The position numbers were made by a program, and so were the translations under genes. Shown in pieces: positions 1-7,340 of a stretch of 64,000 bases of DNA. Source of the DNA: CALCNS01 sp937897315 (GTDB taxonomy: Bacteria > Bacillota > JAAYKD01). The notes under the pieces are model-generated. The model saw only the letters and a list, made by a program, of their open reading frames with translations. It made no database searches and was not told where the DNA came from. Location of the stretch: positions 62,001 to 126,000 of the forward strand of contig DAINOJ010000005.1 in assembly GCA_036744005.1 (NCBI GenBank). The letters are read 5' to 3'. The stretch's first letter is position 1; each line of letters starts with the position of its first letter.

Positions 1-228
1 CAAATTCTCATGGTCTTCTTTTTACCATTACTGGTTGCTTTTGTGCATATTTCTGTGGCTTTTCCGGTTTTACTGAAGATGTTAACGGTCTTCGGCATGA
101 CCAATCGCAACTTGTTCCTGCTTTGTGTCATGTCAAGCTGTGCTGTCTTTGCTCTCTTTTATGGAGTCATATACCGAGCAACCGCGGGAGCTTATTATCG
201 TATTGTTCAGAACAAACAAGTTTCCTAG
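1..228 (+). CDS. ABC transporter permease, FtsX/BceB type (C-terminal fragment)
   Basis: The frame is open from the first base and ends at 228, so only the last 75 or so residues are present. They contain two hydrophobic segments (around FFLPLLVAFVHISVAF and LLCVMSSCAVFALFYGVIY) and the tail AYYRIVQNKQ. This pattern matches the last two membrane helices of bacitracin-type (BceB-like) FtsX permeases, which pair with a BceA ATPase to expel or sense cell-wall-active peptides. That family assignment is from memory and rests on a short stretch. The ATPase and most of the permease would lie upstream, outside the window. A terminator follows directly. Confidence 0.6.
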   Translation, partial: QILMVFFLPLLVAFVHISVAFPVLLKMLTVFGMTNRNLFLLCVMSSCAVFALFYGVIYRATAGAYYRIVQNKQVS

Positions 229-239
229 AATTCAATAAA

Positions 240-281
240 AGTAGCCCCCTGTAACTCTTTCTAGAGAGACGGGGGGCTACT
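240..281. terminator. Bidirectional intrinsic terminator
   Basis: The arms AGTAGCCCCC (240-249) and GGGGGCTACT (272-281) form a perfect 10-bp stem. On the minus strand the stem is followed by TTTTATTG. It separates the convergent permease fragment and the dehydrogenase operon and can serve both. Confidence 0.85.
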
Positions 282-295
282 TGTTACTTAATCAA

Positions 296-1447
296 TTAAA
301 CAACCGAAGGTTCAATAAACAGGTTACCCTTCGCAAAGCGGTCCATATTAAGGGTTGTCATAATGTCTTTGTCTTTGTGGTCTAAACCCAAAATGTGAGC
401 TGCCATGAGACGACCGGTCATAGGGGCGATCATGAAGCCATGACCAGAGAAGCCTAACGCCATTTCAAAGCCCTGCAATTGCTCGGTGCTTCCCAAAATC
501 GGTTGACGGTCAGGAGTAAGGTGATATAACCCAGCCCATTGCCGCACAACTCGCAAGTAACGAAGCGGTGGTAACATGTTAGTTATTTTATCGGACATTT
601 CTTTTAGGAACTGCCATGTACTCATGATTTCATGACCATGAGGTTCGATTTCTCCCATGCCCATAATAAATGAGCCGTGAGGTGATTGTTGGCAGTACGT
701 ATTGTGATGAAAGCTCATCACCATGGGCCCTTGAAAAGCCTCTACCGGTTCTGTTACTAAGATTTGGTGGCGTTCCGAGTACGTGGGCAACTCCACTCCC
801 GCCATTTGAGCTATGACATCGGCAAACCCACCCGCAGCATTCACTACGATAGGTGTTGAGATTTCACCCTTATCTGTGACAACTCCGATGATTCTCCCGT
901 TTTCAGTTTTGATTCCGGTAACGGTGGTGTAAGTATTGATTTCTACACCCAAGCGACGAGCGGCATCGGCATATGCTTGTGTTACATGGAAGGGATTGGC
1001 GTGACCATCTTTTTCATAGAAAGTTGCAGCCAATAACGGTTCAATGTTCAGGTGAGGGACAATTTCTTTGGCTTGTAAGGGAGTTAAAAACCTGGAGTGT
1101 ATGCCTAAGCTGTTTTGCAAGGCAACATTCTTCTTAAATTGTTCTACCTGATGATCGGTATATGCTACCAATAAATAACCACCTTGATGAAACTCTATAT
1201 CGCCTTCGTACTGCAACTCTTCGTTCATATTCTCAAAGTCACGCGCAGAACCGGTGGACAGCCGACAATTCATTTCGGTGCCCCATTGCTGGCGAACTCC
1301 CGCACCACATCTCCCAGTGGAACCGGAGGCTAAGAATTCTTTCTCTAAAACAACAACGTCTTTGCAGCCATTGGCAGCCAAGTGGTATGCAATAGAACAA
1401 CCAACTACTCCGCCACCAATGACAACGACTTGGGCTTTATTCTTCAT
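296..1447 (-). CDS. FAD-dependent amino-acid/amine dehydrogenase, catalytic subunit (DAO family, SoxB/HcnC-like)
   Basis: A 383-residue DAO-superfamily flavoprotein. The N-terminus has the Rossmann dinucleotide motif VVIGGGVVGCSIAYHLA, followed by the GSTGRCGAGVRQQWG segment typical of the sarcosine oxidase beta/HcnC/proline dehydrogenase group, and the C-terminus has GFSGHGFMIAPMTGRLMA, which closes the FAD site. In the family this subunit oxidises a secondary amine or amino acid (sarcosine, proline, hydroxyproline or an opine) and passes electrons to iron-sulfur partners. Start chosen at ATG 1447 behind GGAGGG; it overlaps the upstream gene by 11 bases, a sign of translational coupling. It is the last gene of a five-gene operon. 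The substrate cannot be read from sequence; proline-type or D-amino-acid substrates are inferences. Confidence 0.85.
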   Translation of the reverse strand: MKNKAQVVVIGGGVVGCSIAYHLAANGCKDVVVLEKEFLASGSTGRCGAGVRQQWGTEMNCRLSTGSARDFENMNEELQYEGDIEFHQGGYLLVAYTDHQVEQFKKNVALQNSLGIHSRFLTPLQAKEIVPHLNIEPLLAATFYEKDGHANPFHVTQAYADAARRLGVEINTYTTVTGIKTENGRIIGVVTDKGEISTPIVVNAAGGFADVIAQMAGVELPTYSERHQILVTEPVEAFQGPMVMSFHHNTYCQQSPHGSFIMGMGEIEPHGHEIMSTWQFLKEMSDKITNMLPPLRYLRVVRQWAGLYHLTPDRQPILGSTEQLQGFEMALGFSGHGFMIAPMTGRLMAAHILGLDHKDKDIMTTLNMDRFAKGNLFIEPSVV

Positions 1448-1745
1448 GAGGTTTACCCTCCTCATCCAACTTCATATCAGCAATTGCCCCCAAAGTGATA
1501 CCGCGCAAAGGTTGACGATAGGTAGGGATTTTAGCTTCACTAATTGGAACACCGGTTCTAGAGGCAATTTCCTGCAGAATCAGTTGGCGGCAGGTCCGGC
1601 CTTGGCAAGGCCCCATGGTGGCACGAGTCAGACGTTTGAGCTCGTCCACGGTGGTTAATCCTTGGTCTATCCATTTATGCAACTCCGCGCGGGAAATGTC
1701 TTCGCAACGGCAAATAATGGTGTTATCGTATTCATGGTTACTCAT
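1437..1745 (-). CDS. BFD-like [2Fe-2S]-binding protein
   Basis: A 102-residue protein with four cysteines in the BFD arrangement: CRC near residue 14 and CQGRTC near residue 47, preceded by the helix-forming stretch typical of the domain. In HcnB/OoxA-type proteins this domain is usually fused to the C-terminus of the FAD/NAD subunit; here it is a free-standing gene two bases downstream of the 4Fe-4S subunit. Start taken at ATG 1745, directly after AAAGGAGT, which removes a 15-residue upstream extension. It is probably an electron-transfer link between the two flavin subunits of the complex. Confidence 0.8.
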   Translation of the reverse strand: MSNHEYDNTIICRCEDISRAELHKWIDQGLTTVDELKRLTRATMGPCQGRTCRQLILQEIASRTGVPISEAKIPTYRQPLRGITLGAIADMKLDEEGKPHEE

Positions 1746-1747
1746 TT

Positions 1748-2236
1748 TTATGACTCCTTTCGGGAGAAATGGCGGACTTCCATGGCCCAATCACGTTGAA
1801 CTTCTAACCAAACTAAGCGAGTACGGTCGTACGCTTTGTTGTCTTGTACTTTCAATACTTTTGCATCACCCAATGGAACCCCGTCGCGTCCAATCGCAGT
1901 AACGACATCTCCTACTTTGGGTAATGGTAAAAATTCATACGGTAACTTGACAACAGCTCTATCGGGTTGACTCATGTCTACCACAAAAATAGCCAATCCG
2001 GGACAGTTGACCACGCAAATACCGCATCCGGTACAAACTTCCCAGTCTATCACAGGCAACTCGTTGATATCATTCCCACGTTCGATGGCACCAAATGGAC
2101 AACTGGTAGCACAGGGATTGCAGGGGATTTTTTGAAAACATTCAATCACTGCACAAGGGCCTTTTTGCAAACGCTCTAACGAAGGAGTGACTTTGGCAAC
2201 ATCTTCTTTGGTCGGGATTCCGGTAACATGTAACAT
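1748..2236 (-). CDS. Dicluster 4Fe-4S ferredoxin-like subunit with C-terminal extension
   Basis: A 162-residue protein with two clusters of cysteines, CNPCATSCPFGAI and CTGCGICVVNCPG, arranged for two [4Fe-4S] centres in the first 90 residues. The last 70 residues (from about VVKLPYEFLPLPKVGD) look like a small beta-rich domain ending in DRTRLVWLEV and contain no cysteines; its role is unknown. A strong AAGGAGG site precedes ATG 2236. It lies between the FAD/NAD subunit and the BFD protein, so it probably carries electrons between the flavins or out to a ferredoxin pool. Similar ferredoxin subunits occur in the multi-subunit dye-linked proline dehydrogenases of Thermococcales. Confidence 0.82.
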   Translation of the reverse strand: MLHVTGIPTKEDVAKVTPSLERLQKGPCAVIECFQKIPCNPCATSCPFGAIERGNDINELPVIDWEVCTGCGICVVNCPGLAIFVVDMSQPDRAVVKLPYEFLPLPKVGDVVTAIGRDGVPLGDAKVLKVQDNKAYDRTRLVWLEVQRDWAMEVRHFSRKES

Positions 2237-2247
2237 GCTGGTCCTCC

Positions 2248-3327
2248 TTATTCTGCATATAACTTGGCCAAGCCGGCACGAATTTTCTCGCCCACCGGAC
2301 CGGACCGCAAATCATTTAATTGAGTTTCGAGTTCAGTTCGCTGGGTTTGCACGGTTTCTCCGCCATAGCCAAGCGCCGAGGCAGCATTTAATCCAGCTAA
2401 ATACCCTTCAACCATCGCAGAAGAGGCCTCTTCAATACCGCCCACATCACCGGCGACATAGATGCCTTCCACGCTGGTTTGCATATCTTGACCCCGAGCC
2501 GGTACATGACCACCTAATTCGGGGATGAATTTCATATCACAGCCCGCTTGCCAAAATAAATCAGCAAAGGGTGATAAACCAACCGCCAAGCAAATGGCAT
2601 CACAGGCAATGGTTTGCTCGGTTCCGGGAATGGCTTGCCATTTTTCGTCAAGCTGAACGATAACCGCTCCAGTCACCCGGTCGGTTCCCACCGCTTCTTT
2701 GATAGAATGTCGGGTCAAAATTGGTACACCTGCTCGGCGAATTTTAGCAGCATGCACCAAATACCCACCAATACGCGGACCGGCATCTAATATGGCTGCT
2801 ACTTGTACGCCGGCTTGCATGAGCTGATAACTGACAATCAACCCAATATTACCAGCCCCCACCATAAGCACACGATCGGCTGGTTTTACACCATAGACAT
2901 TCATTAAGGTTTGAACCGCTCCGGCACCATAGACTCCTGGCATATCGTTGTTTGCAAACATGAGCATTTTCTCGCTAGCACCTGTAGCAAATACGGCTTT
3001 TTTTGGATAAATTACCTTAAATTGGTCGTTGTCATCCACGGTTAAAGCGCCGTCTTCATATCGACCAAGGACCATTGCATTGGTTCGAATTTCTACATTG
3101 GGCATTTGCTCGAGTTCTTTTACCAACATGGTAGAAATATCGACACCCCGCGTGCCGGCATGTTGTTTTTGCGAGCCGAAAAACATATGAGTTTGCTTGA
3201 CCAACTGACCACCTAAGCGGTCATCTCCTTCTAGTAAGGTGACTTGAGCACCCATCCGGGCTGCTTGCAGGGCTGCGCACAAACCGGCCGGTCCACCACC
3301 GACGACTACGATTTCTTTGCGTTCCAT
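2248..3327 (-). CDS. FAD/NAD(P)-binding oxidoreductase subunit (HcnB/OoxA-like)
   Basis: A 359-residue pyridine-nucleotide-disulfide oxidoreductase fold: FAD motif VVVGGGPAGLCAALQAA at the N-terminus, second dinucleotide motif VLMVGAGNIGLIVSYQ near residue 150, and the FAD-closing segment GIYVAGDVGGIEEASSA near 290. Relatives in hydrogen cyanide synthase, opine oxidase and proline dehydrogenase complexes carry a C-terminal BFD domain; this one stops before it, and the BFD domain is a separate gene in the operon. Start set at ATG 3327 behind AAGGGGGA; the longer open frame has no signal. It overlaps the 2Fe-2S gene by 22 bases. It probably exchanges electrons with NAD(P) or a ferredoxin. Confidence 0.85.
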   Translation of the reverse strand: MERKEIVVVGGGPAGLCAALQAARMGAQVTLLEGDDRLGGQLVKQTHMFFGSQKQHAGTRGVDISTMLVKELEQMPNVEIRTNAMVLGRYEDGALTVDDNDQFKVIYPKKAVFATGASEKMLMFANNDMPGVYGAGAVQTLMNVYGVKPADRVLMVGAGNIGLIVSYQLMQAGVQVAAILDAGPRIGGYLVHAAKIRRAGVPILTRHSIKEAVGTDRVTGAVIVQLDEKWQAIPGTEQTIACDAICLAVGLSPFADLFWQAGCDMKFIPELGGHVPARGQDMQTSVEGIYVAGDVGGIEEASSAMVEGYLAGLNAASALGYGGETVQTQRTELETQLNDLRSGPVGEKIRAGLAKLYAE

Positions 3328-3629
3328 CCCAAGTCCCCCTTCCCTTTTTGAGTTTCTACCGTCATGCCGTCTCGAACTTTGGTTATGCAGGTCTTCACAT
3401 TCGGACGACCGTCGACCACCATCATACAAGATGAGCATTGTCCAATCGCACAGAACAAACCCCTGGGTCGATGATGTTCATGGCTGTCGCTTAAATGGTA
3501 CACTCCAGCCGCATGCAAAGCCGCAGCTACTGTTTCACCCTCAAAAGCTTCCACAGGCTGACCATCAAAATAAATAGTGACTTGTTTTCCACGGTTGAAC
3601 TTCAAAATTGGATGTTCTTCCAGTCTCAT
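3306..3629 (-). CDS. (2Fe-2S)-binding ferredoxin-fold subunit (HcnA-like)
   Basis: A 107-residue plant-type ferredoxin-fold protein. The cysteine set GLFCAIGQCSSCMMVVDG followed by TCITKV about 12 residues later is the usual [2Fe-2S] loop of HcnA/SoxA N-terminal domains. The segment VTIYFDGQPVEAFEGETVAA is the beta-grasp start of the fold. Start chosen at ATG 3629 with GGAGGG just upstream, dropping seven residues. It is the first gene of the operon, so transcription should begin in the 357-base gap shared with trkA. Confidence 0.82.
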   Translation of the reverse strand: MRLEEHPILKFNRGKQVTIYFDGQPVEAFEGETVAAALHAAGVYHLSDSHEHHRPRGLFCAIGQCSSCMMVVDGRPNVKTCITKVRDGMTVETQKGKGDLGWNAKKS

Positions 3630-3986
3630 GAGCTCCCTCCTCTTATACAATTCGGTTAACAGGATATACTGTACGACCGAAAAGGGTGAAAAGATTCACC
3701 ATTTGCATTCCATTTCGATTTTCGAAGGATATAATCCTGCCAAAGCTGGCGAAGGTTATCTAGAACCTTCTACCATTTCTTGTTGTAAATGCTATCATTT
3801 TTCTGGTATTTGCATTGTTTTTGTAGAACCAATGGTGAACTGTTGAACTTTTTCTGTCTTTGGCAGAGCGGCTTCAGCCAATTGACGGATAACCCTTGGT
3901 CATGTATTGAATAAACCTTCATTTAGTGTTAAAATAGGGCAAAGATTTACGATATTTTGTTAATATTGTATAAAGGAGAGAACGAC
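3630..3986. other. Divergent intergenic region with three dyads
   Basis: This gap separates the dehydrogenase operon from trkA. It holds three inverted repeats: GGTGAA-4-TTCACC (3685-3700), AGGAT-3-ATCCT (3726-3738), and GAAGGTT-6-AACCTTC (3751-3770). They lie on the dehydrogenase side, about 55 to 140 bases upstream of its start, where an operator would be expected. No coding frame here has a ribosome binding site. The trkA promoter is listed separately. Confidence 0.5.
3907..3935 (+). promoter_or_regulatory. Predicted sigma-A promoter of trkA-trkH
   Basis: TTGAAT (3907-3912), 17-bp spacer, TAAAAT (3930-3935). The expected transcript start is near 3942, giving a leader of about 45 bases before the AAAGGAG site. 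TATAAA at 3969 also has a TTTACG at 17 bp, but would start inside the ribosome binding site. Confidence 0.55.
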
Positions 3987-5345
3987 ATGCGTATTGTAGT
4001 CGTCGGAGACGGTAAGGTAGGCAGGACACTATCTCAACACCTCACGGTTGAAGGTCATGAAATCGTCATCATCGATAATGATAAGCAAGTCATTGATGAA
4101 GCCGTCAATACTCAAGACATTGTCGGTGTGTACGGAAACGGGGCTAGTCATCGGGTACAAATGGAAGCCGGTGTGGATAAAGCAGATTTACTCATTGCGA
4201 CGACAAACTCCGATGAACTCAATATGCTTTGCTGCCTTATTGCTAGGAAATTAGGAGCGAAGCATACTATCGCTCGTGTACGAGACCCAGAGTATAGCGA
4301 TCAATTACTATTTATGCGTGAGGAACTGGGTTTATCCATGCAAATCAACCCAGAATATAACACGGCCATCGAGTTATTTCGAACCTTACGCATCCCATCA
4401 GCTTTGAAAGTTGAGACCTTCTCCCGGGGTAGGGTGGAACTCATTGAGATTCGCCTAAAGGATCATTCCGTGCTCGATCAGGTATTGTTACGCGACATTC
4501 AACATCGTTTGGGTGTAAAGGTATTGGTGTGCGCCGTGCAACGCGGAGATGATTTGGTCATTCCTGATGGGAACTTCCGTCTTCATTCTGCCGATAAAAT
4601 CAATGTAGTTGCCGCTCCCGGCGAAATAGCTAATTTCTTGCAGGCTTTAGGCATTTCCGGCAAACCGGCTCGTCATGTGATGTTAATCGGTGGTAGTCAT
4701 ATTGCTTATTATCTGGGACGCATGCTCATAAGTATTGGAGCTCAGGTAAAAATCATCGATAATGACAAAGAACGCTGCCTTGAACTTTGTGAACTATTAC
4801 CTAAGGCCATGATTATCCACGGCGATGGTACCGACCAAGAATTGCTTCAAGAGGAGGGGATCTCCACCACCGATGCCGTAGTCACTTTGACCGGTATGGA
4901 CGAGCAAAACATTTTAGTTTCCATGTATGCTACCTCTTTGCAAGTTAGCAAAGTAATTACGAAGGTGAATCGTCCCGCTTTGGCTGCTTTGGTGGAACAT
5001 AATGGCTTAGATATTGTTGTATCACCAAAAGATATATCAACCAATCAAATCCTAAGTTACGTCCGTGGAATGCAGAACTCCACCGGGAGCAATGTGGAAA
5101 CCATGTATAAACTAGTGGGCGGTCAAATCGAAGCGTTGGAATTCAGAGTGCATTCCTCTTTCCCACACCGCGGAATTCCTTTACGTGAGTTACAAATTAA
5201 ACCCAATACCCTGGTCGCGTGTATTGCACGTGGCATGGATATCATTATCCCCTTTGGCAATGACTATTTTCAAACAAACGACCGCGTCATTGTGGTGACG
5301 ATGGGTGAATTCTTTGACGATCTTTCCGATATTTTAGTCAAATAG
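3987..5345 (+). CDS. trkA: Trk potassium uptake regulatory protein TrkA
   Basis: A 452-residue peripheral membrane protein that gates the TrkH channel in response to nucleotides. It has two tandem RCK units: the first Rossmann motif is VVVGDGKVGRTLSQHL at the N-terminus followed by EIVIIDND, and the second is MLIGGSHIAYYLGRML near residue 231 followed by KIIDND. Each is followed by a TrkA-C domain. The length matches the usual full-length double-domain TrkA (about 450). ATG 3987 is used because AAAGGAG lies 11 bases upstream; a longer frame starting with TTG at 3957 lacks a site. trkH follows after 29 bases, so the two are almost certainly one operon. Confidence 0.95.
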   Translation: MRIVVVGDGKVGRTLSQHLTVEGHEIVIIDNDKQVIDEAVNTQDIVGVYGNGASHRVQMEAGVDKADLLIATTNSDELNMLCCLIARKLGAKHTIARVRDPEYSDQLLFMREELGLSMQINPEYNTAIELFRTLRIPSALKVETFSRGRVELIEIRLKDHSVLDQVLLRDIQHRLGVKVLVCAVQRGDDLVIPDGNFRLHSADKINVVAAPGEIANFLQALGISGKPARHVMLIGGSHIAYYLGRMLISIGAQVKIIDNDKERCLELCELLPKAMIIHGDGTDQELLQEEGISTTDAVVTLTGMDEQNILVSMYATSLQVSKVITKVNRPALAALVEHNGLDIVVSPKDISTNQILSYVRGMQNSTGSNVETMYKLVGGQIEALEFRVHSSFPHRGIPLRELQIKPNTLVACIARGMDIIIPFGNDYFQTNDRVIVVTMGEFFDDLSDILVK

Positions 5346-5374
5346 CGAGACCACACAGAGAAAGGAGGCATGCT

Positions 5375-6817
5375 ATGAACGGAGCAATGGTGCGTTATAT
5401 CTTAGGGTACATTTTACAAATTGAGGCACTGCTTCTATTATTACCGACGGCAGTCTCCTTGTATTACAACGATGCAGGCTTGCGTCCCCTGCTGATTAGT
5501 GCAACGATCTCGATGATTCTTGGTTATGGTTTACGCTTTCGCAAACCCAAAAATCAAGTCATATATGCCCGCGAAGGATTTGCCGTGGTCTCATTATCTT
5601 GGTTGCTCATGTCTGCTCTAGGAGCGCTTCCTTTTTGGATTAGTCAAGAAATACCTGTTTATATAGATGCTTTCTTCGAGACTGTGAGCGGATTCACCAC
5701 GACTGGAGCATCGATTTTGACTGCGGTAGAGGGTATGAGCAATGGCCTGCTTTTTTGGCGTAGCTTCACACACTGGATAGGAGGCATGGGTGTCTTGGTC
5801 TTTGCACTCGCCGTGTTGCCCATGGCCGATAATCGCTCCATACATTTAATGCGTGCAGAAGTACCGGGGCCTACTGCCGGTAAACTGGTACCCAAGATGA
5901 AAGATACGGCCAAAATTCTTTATACAATCTATTTGGGTCTGACCATCTTACAAATTTTTCTCCTACGGCTTGGTGGAATGTCTTGGTTCGACAGTATGAT
6001 TCATACGTTCGGCAGCGCCGGCACAGGTGGTTTCTCAAACCGAAACCTGAGCGTAGGGGCATATGGCAATCCCTATTTTGAATGGGTCATTGGCATTTTC
6101 ATGATTTTGTTTGGGGTCAACTTTAACCTCTATTTTTATTTGCTGGTTAAAAACTTTCGTTCGGTTTATAAGAACGAAGAACTCCGGCTTTATTTGGGGG
6201 TCATCTTTGCAGCTGTCCTGGCCATTGCCGTGAATATTTTACCTCTATATGAAGACTTGTCCTACTCCTTGCGGGCATCCTTCTTTCAGGTCTCTTCTAT
6301 TATTACCACAACTGGATTTGCTACAGCAGACTTTAACCTATGGCCATCCTTTTCCAAGTCCATATTGCTTATTCTCATGTTTTTCGGTGCCTCGGCAGGA
6401 TCCACCGGTGGAGGTATCAAAATTTCTCGTATCTTGCTGATTGGACGAATGATTCGCAGAGAGATGTTACGTTTATTACACCCACGTTCCGTAGGCATTA
6501 TCAAGCTCGAAGACAAAACGGTAGATGACGAGACCTTACACGGAGTCAATATTTTCATCCTCCTATACTTGGTGATTATCGTCGTCAGCTTATTAGCACT
6601 TTCTCTCGATGGATTTGACTTTGAAACCAATTTTAGCTCTATCGCAGCTTGTTTAAACAACATCGGTCCTGGTTTTCAAGTGGTGGGACCTATGGGTAAT
6701 TACTCTTCTTACTCTCTGCTATCTAAGTTAGTATTAAGCATGAACATGCTACTGGGACGCTTAGAAATCTTCCCTATACTCCTAGCCCTAATGCCAAGCT
6801 TTTGGAAACGCAAATAA
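5375..6817 (+). CDS. trkH: Trk/Ktr-type potassium channel-transporter TrkH
   Basis: A 480-residue integral membrane protein with about ten hydrophobic segments. It shows the four pore-loop repeats of the SKT superfamily, each with the filter glycine: SGFTTTGAS, GSAGTGGFSN, ITTTGFATADF and NNIGPGFQVVG. The final LEIFPILLALMPSFWK is the usual C-terminus. An AAAGGAGG site precedes ATG 5375. It acts with TrkA to import potassium using the membrane potential or ion gradient. A terminator follows at once, so the operon is trkA-trkH only. Confidence 0.95.
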   Translation: MNGAMVRYILGYILQIEALLLLLPTAVSLYYNDAGLRPLLISATISMILGYGLRFRKPKNQVIYAREGFAVVSLSWLLMSALGALPFWISQEIPVYIDAFFETVSGFTTTGASILTAVEGMSNGLLFWRSFTHWIGGMGVLVFALAVLPMADNRSIHLMRAEVPGPTAGKLVPKMKDTAKILYTIYLGLTILQIFLLRLGGMSWFDSMIHTFGSAGTGGFSNRNLSVGAYGNPYFEWVIGIFMILFGVNFNLYFYLLVKNFRSVYKNEELRLYLGVIFAAVLAIAVNILPLYEDLSYSLRASFFQVSSIITTTGFATADFNLWPSFSKSILLILMFFGASAGSTGGGIKISRILLIGRMIRREMLRLLHPRSVGIIKLEDKTVDDETLHGVNIFILLYLVIIVVSLLALSLDGFDFETNFSSIAACLNNIGPGFQVVGPMGNYSSYSLLSKLVLSMNMLLGRLEIFPILLALMPSFWKRK

Positions 6818-6819
6818 GA

Positions 6820-6858
6820 AAATCCCGGCACCTGCAGAGTTTGCAGTGACCGGGATTT
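6820..6858. terminator. Bidirectional intrinsic terminator
   Basis: AAATCCCGG (6820-6828) pairs with CCGGGATTT (6850-6858), and the loop contains a second small dyad CTGCA/TGCAG. It sits between the convergent trkH and pyridoxamine-oxidase-like genes. Confidence 0.8.
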
Positions 6859-6864
6859 GCTTAT

Positions 6865-7338
6865 CTACTTCACTTTGGGTCCGCGTTCTTTCCCGCTGAT
6901 TTGGTCAATCACAATACGGTAGACTACGACGTCTTCTCTATGACCTCCACGCACGGAACAATCATCATTATCGGGATTTCCCGGAGTATGGAGATGACAA
7001 ATGCGTCTGAGGGCCTCCACTTTTTCTTCCACTTCGGTGACAACTTCAGCACGGCCATAGGCGACCACCGATTGGTACTGCACTGTCATTCCGGGAATAT
7101 CGGGAGTCGCTTTTGCTACCGCTGTCACACAAACTCGAGGATCTTTTTTCAAGAGCTCACTCTTTAAGCCGCGGTTGGCAGAATGAAAATACACGTTCTC
7201 ACCCCAGACAATATGAGATACCGGGACGCAATATGGAATATCATCGTTCATCGCCAAGAAAATCATGTTGGTTTCCGCTAATTTTTCATAGGCCCATTCA
7301 GTAGATCTTACCCGGTCTGCATGTCTCATGGTTCTCAT
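6865..7338 (-). CDS. Pyridoxamine 5'-phosphate oxidase family flavoprotein (NimA-like)
   Basis: A 157-residue split-barrel flavoprotein. The N-terminal block MRHADRVRSTEWAYEKLAE, the segment GENVYFHSANRGLKSELL, and the YQSVVAYGRAEVV strand are characteristic of the NimA/5-nitroimidazole-antibiotic-resistance branch of the PNPOx-like family. Members bind FMN, and some reduce nitroaromatics or heme; the substrate here is unknown. Start at ATG 7338 with AAAGGAGGA upstream; the site lies inside the end of valS and the genes are three bases apart, so it is cotranscribed with valS and falls under the T-box. Confidence 0.75.
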   Translation of the reverse strand: MRTMRHADRVRSTEWAYEKLAETNMIFLAMNDDIPYCVPVSHIVWGENVYFHSANRGLKSELLKKDPRVCVTAVAKATPDIPGMTVQYQSVVAYGRAEVVTEVEEKVEALRRICHLHTPGNPDNDDCSVRGGHREDVVVYRIVIDQISGKERGPKVK

Positions 7339-7340
7339 GT

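Noticed and set aside
1162..2528. Plus-strand open frames over the dehydrogenase operon
   Set aside because: They lie opposite strongly conserved flavoprotein and ferredoxin genes, have no ribosome binding site, and show no family motif.
3652..3700. Sigma-54 promoter for the dehydrogenase operon
   Set aside because: No GG-10-GC pair of the right form was found on the minus strand in the upstream gap.
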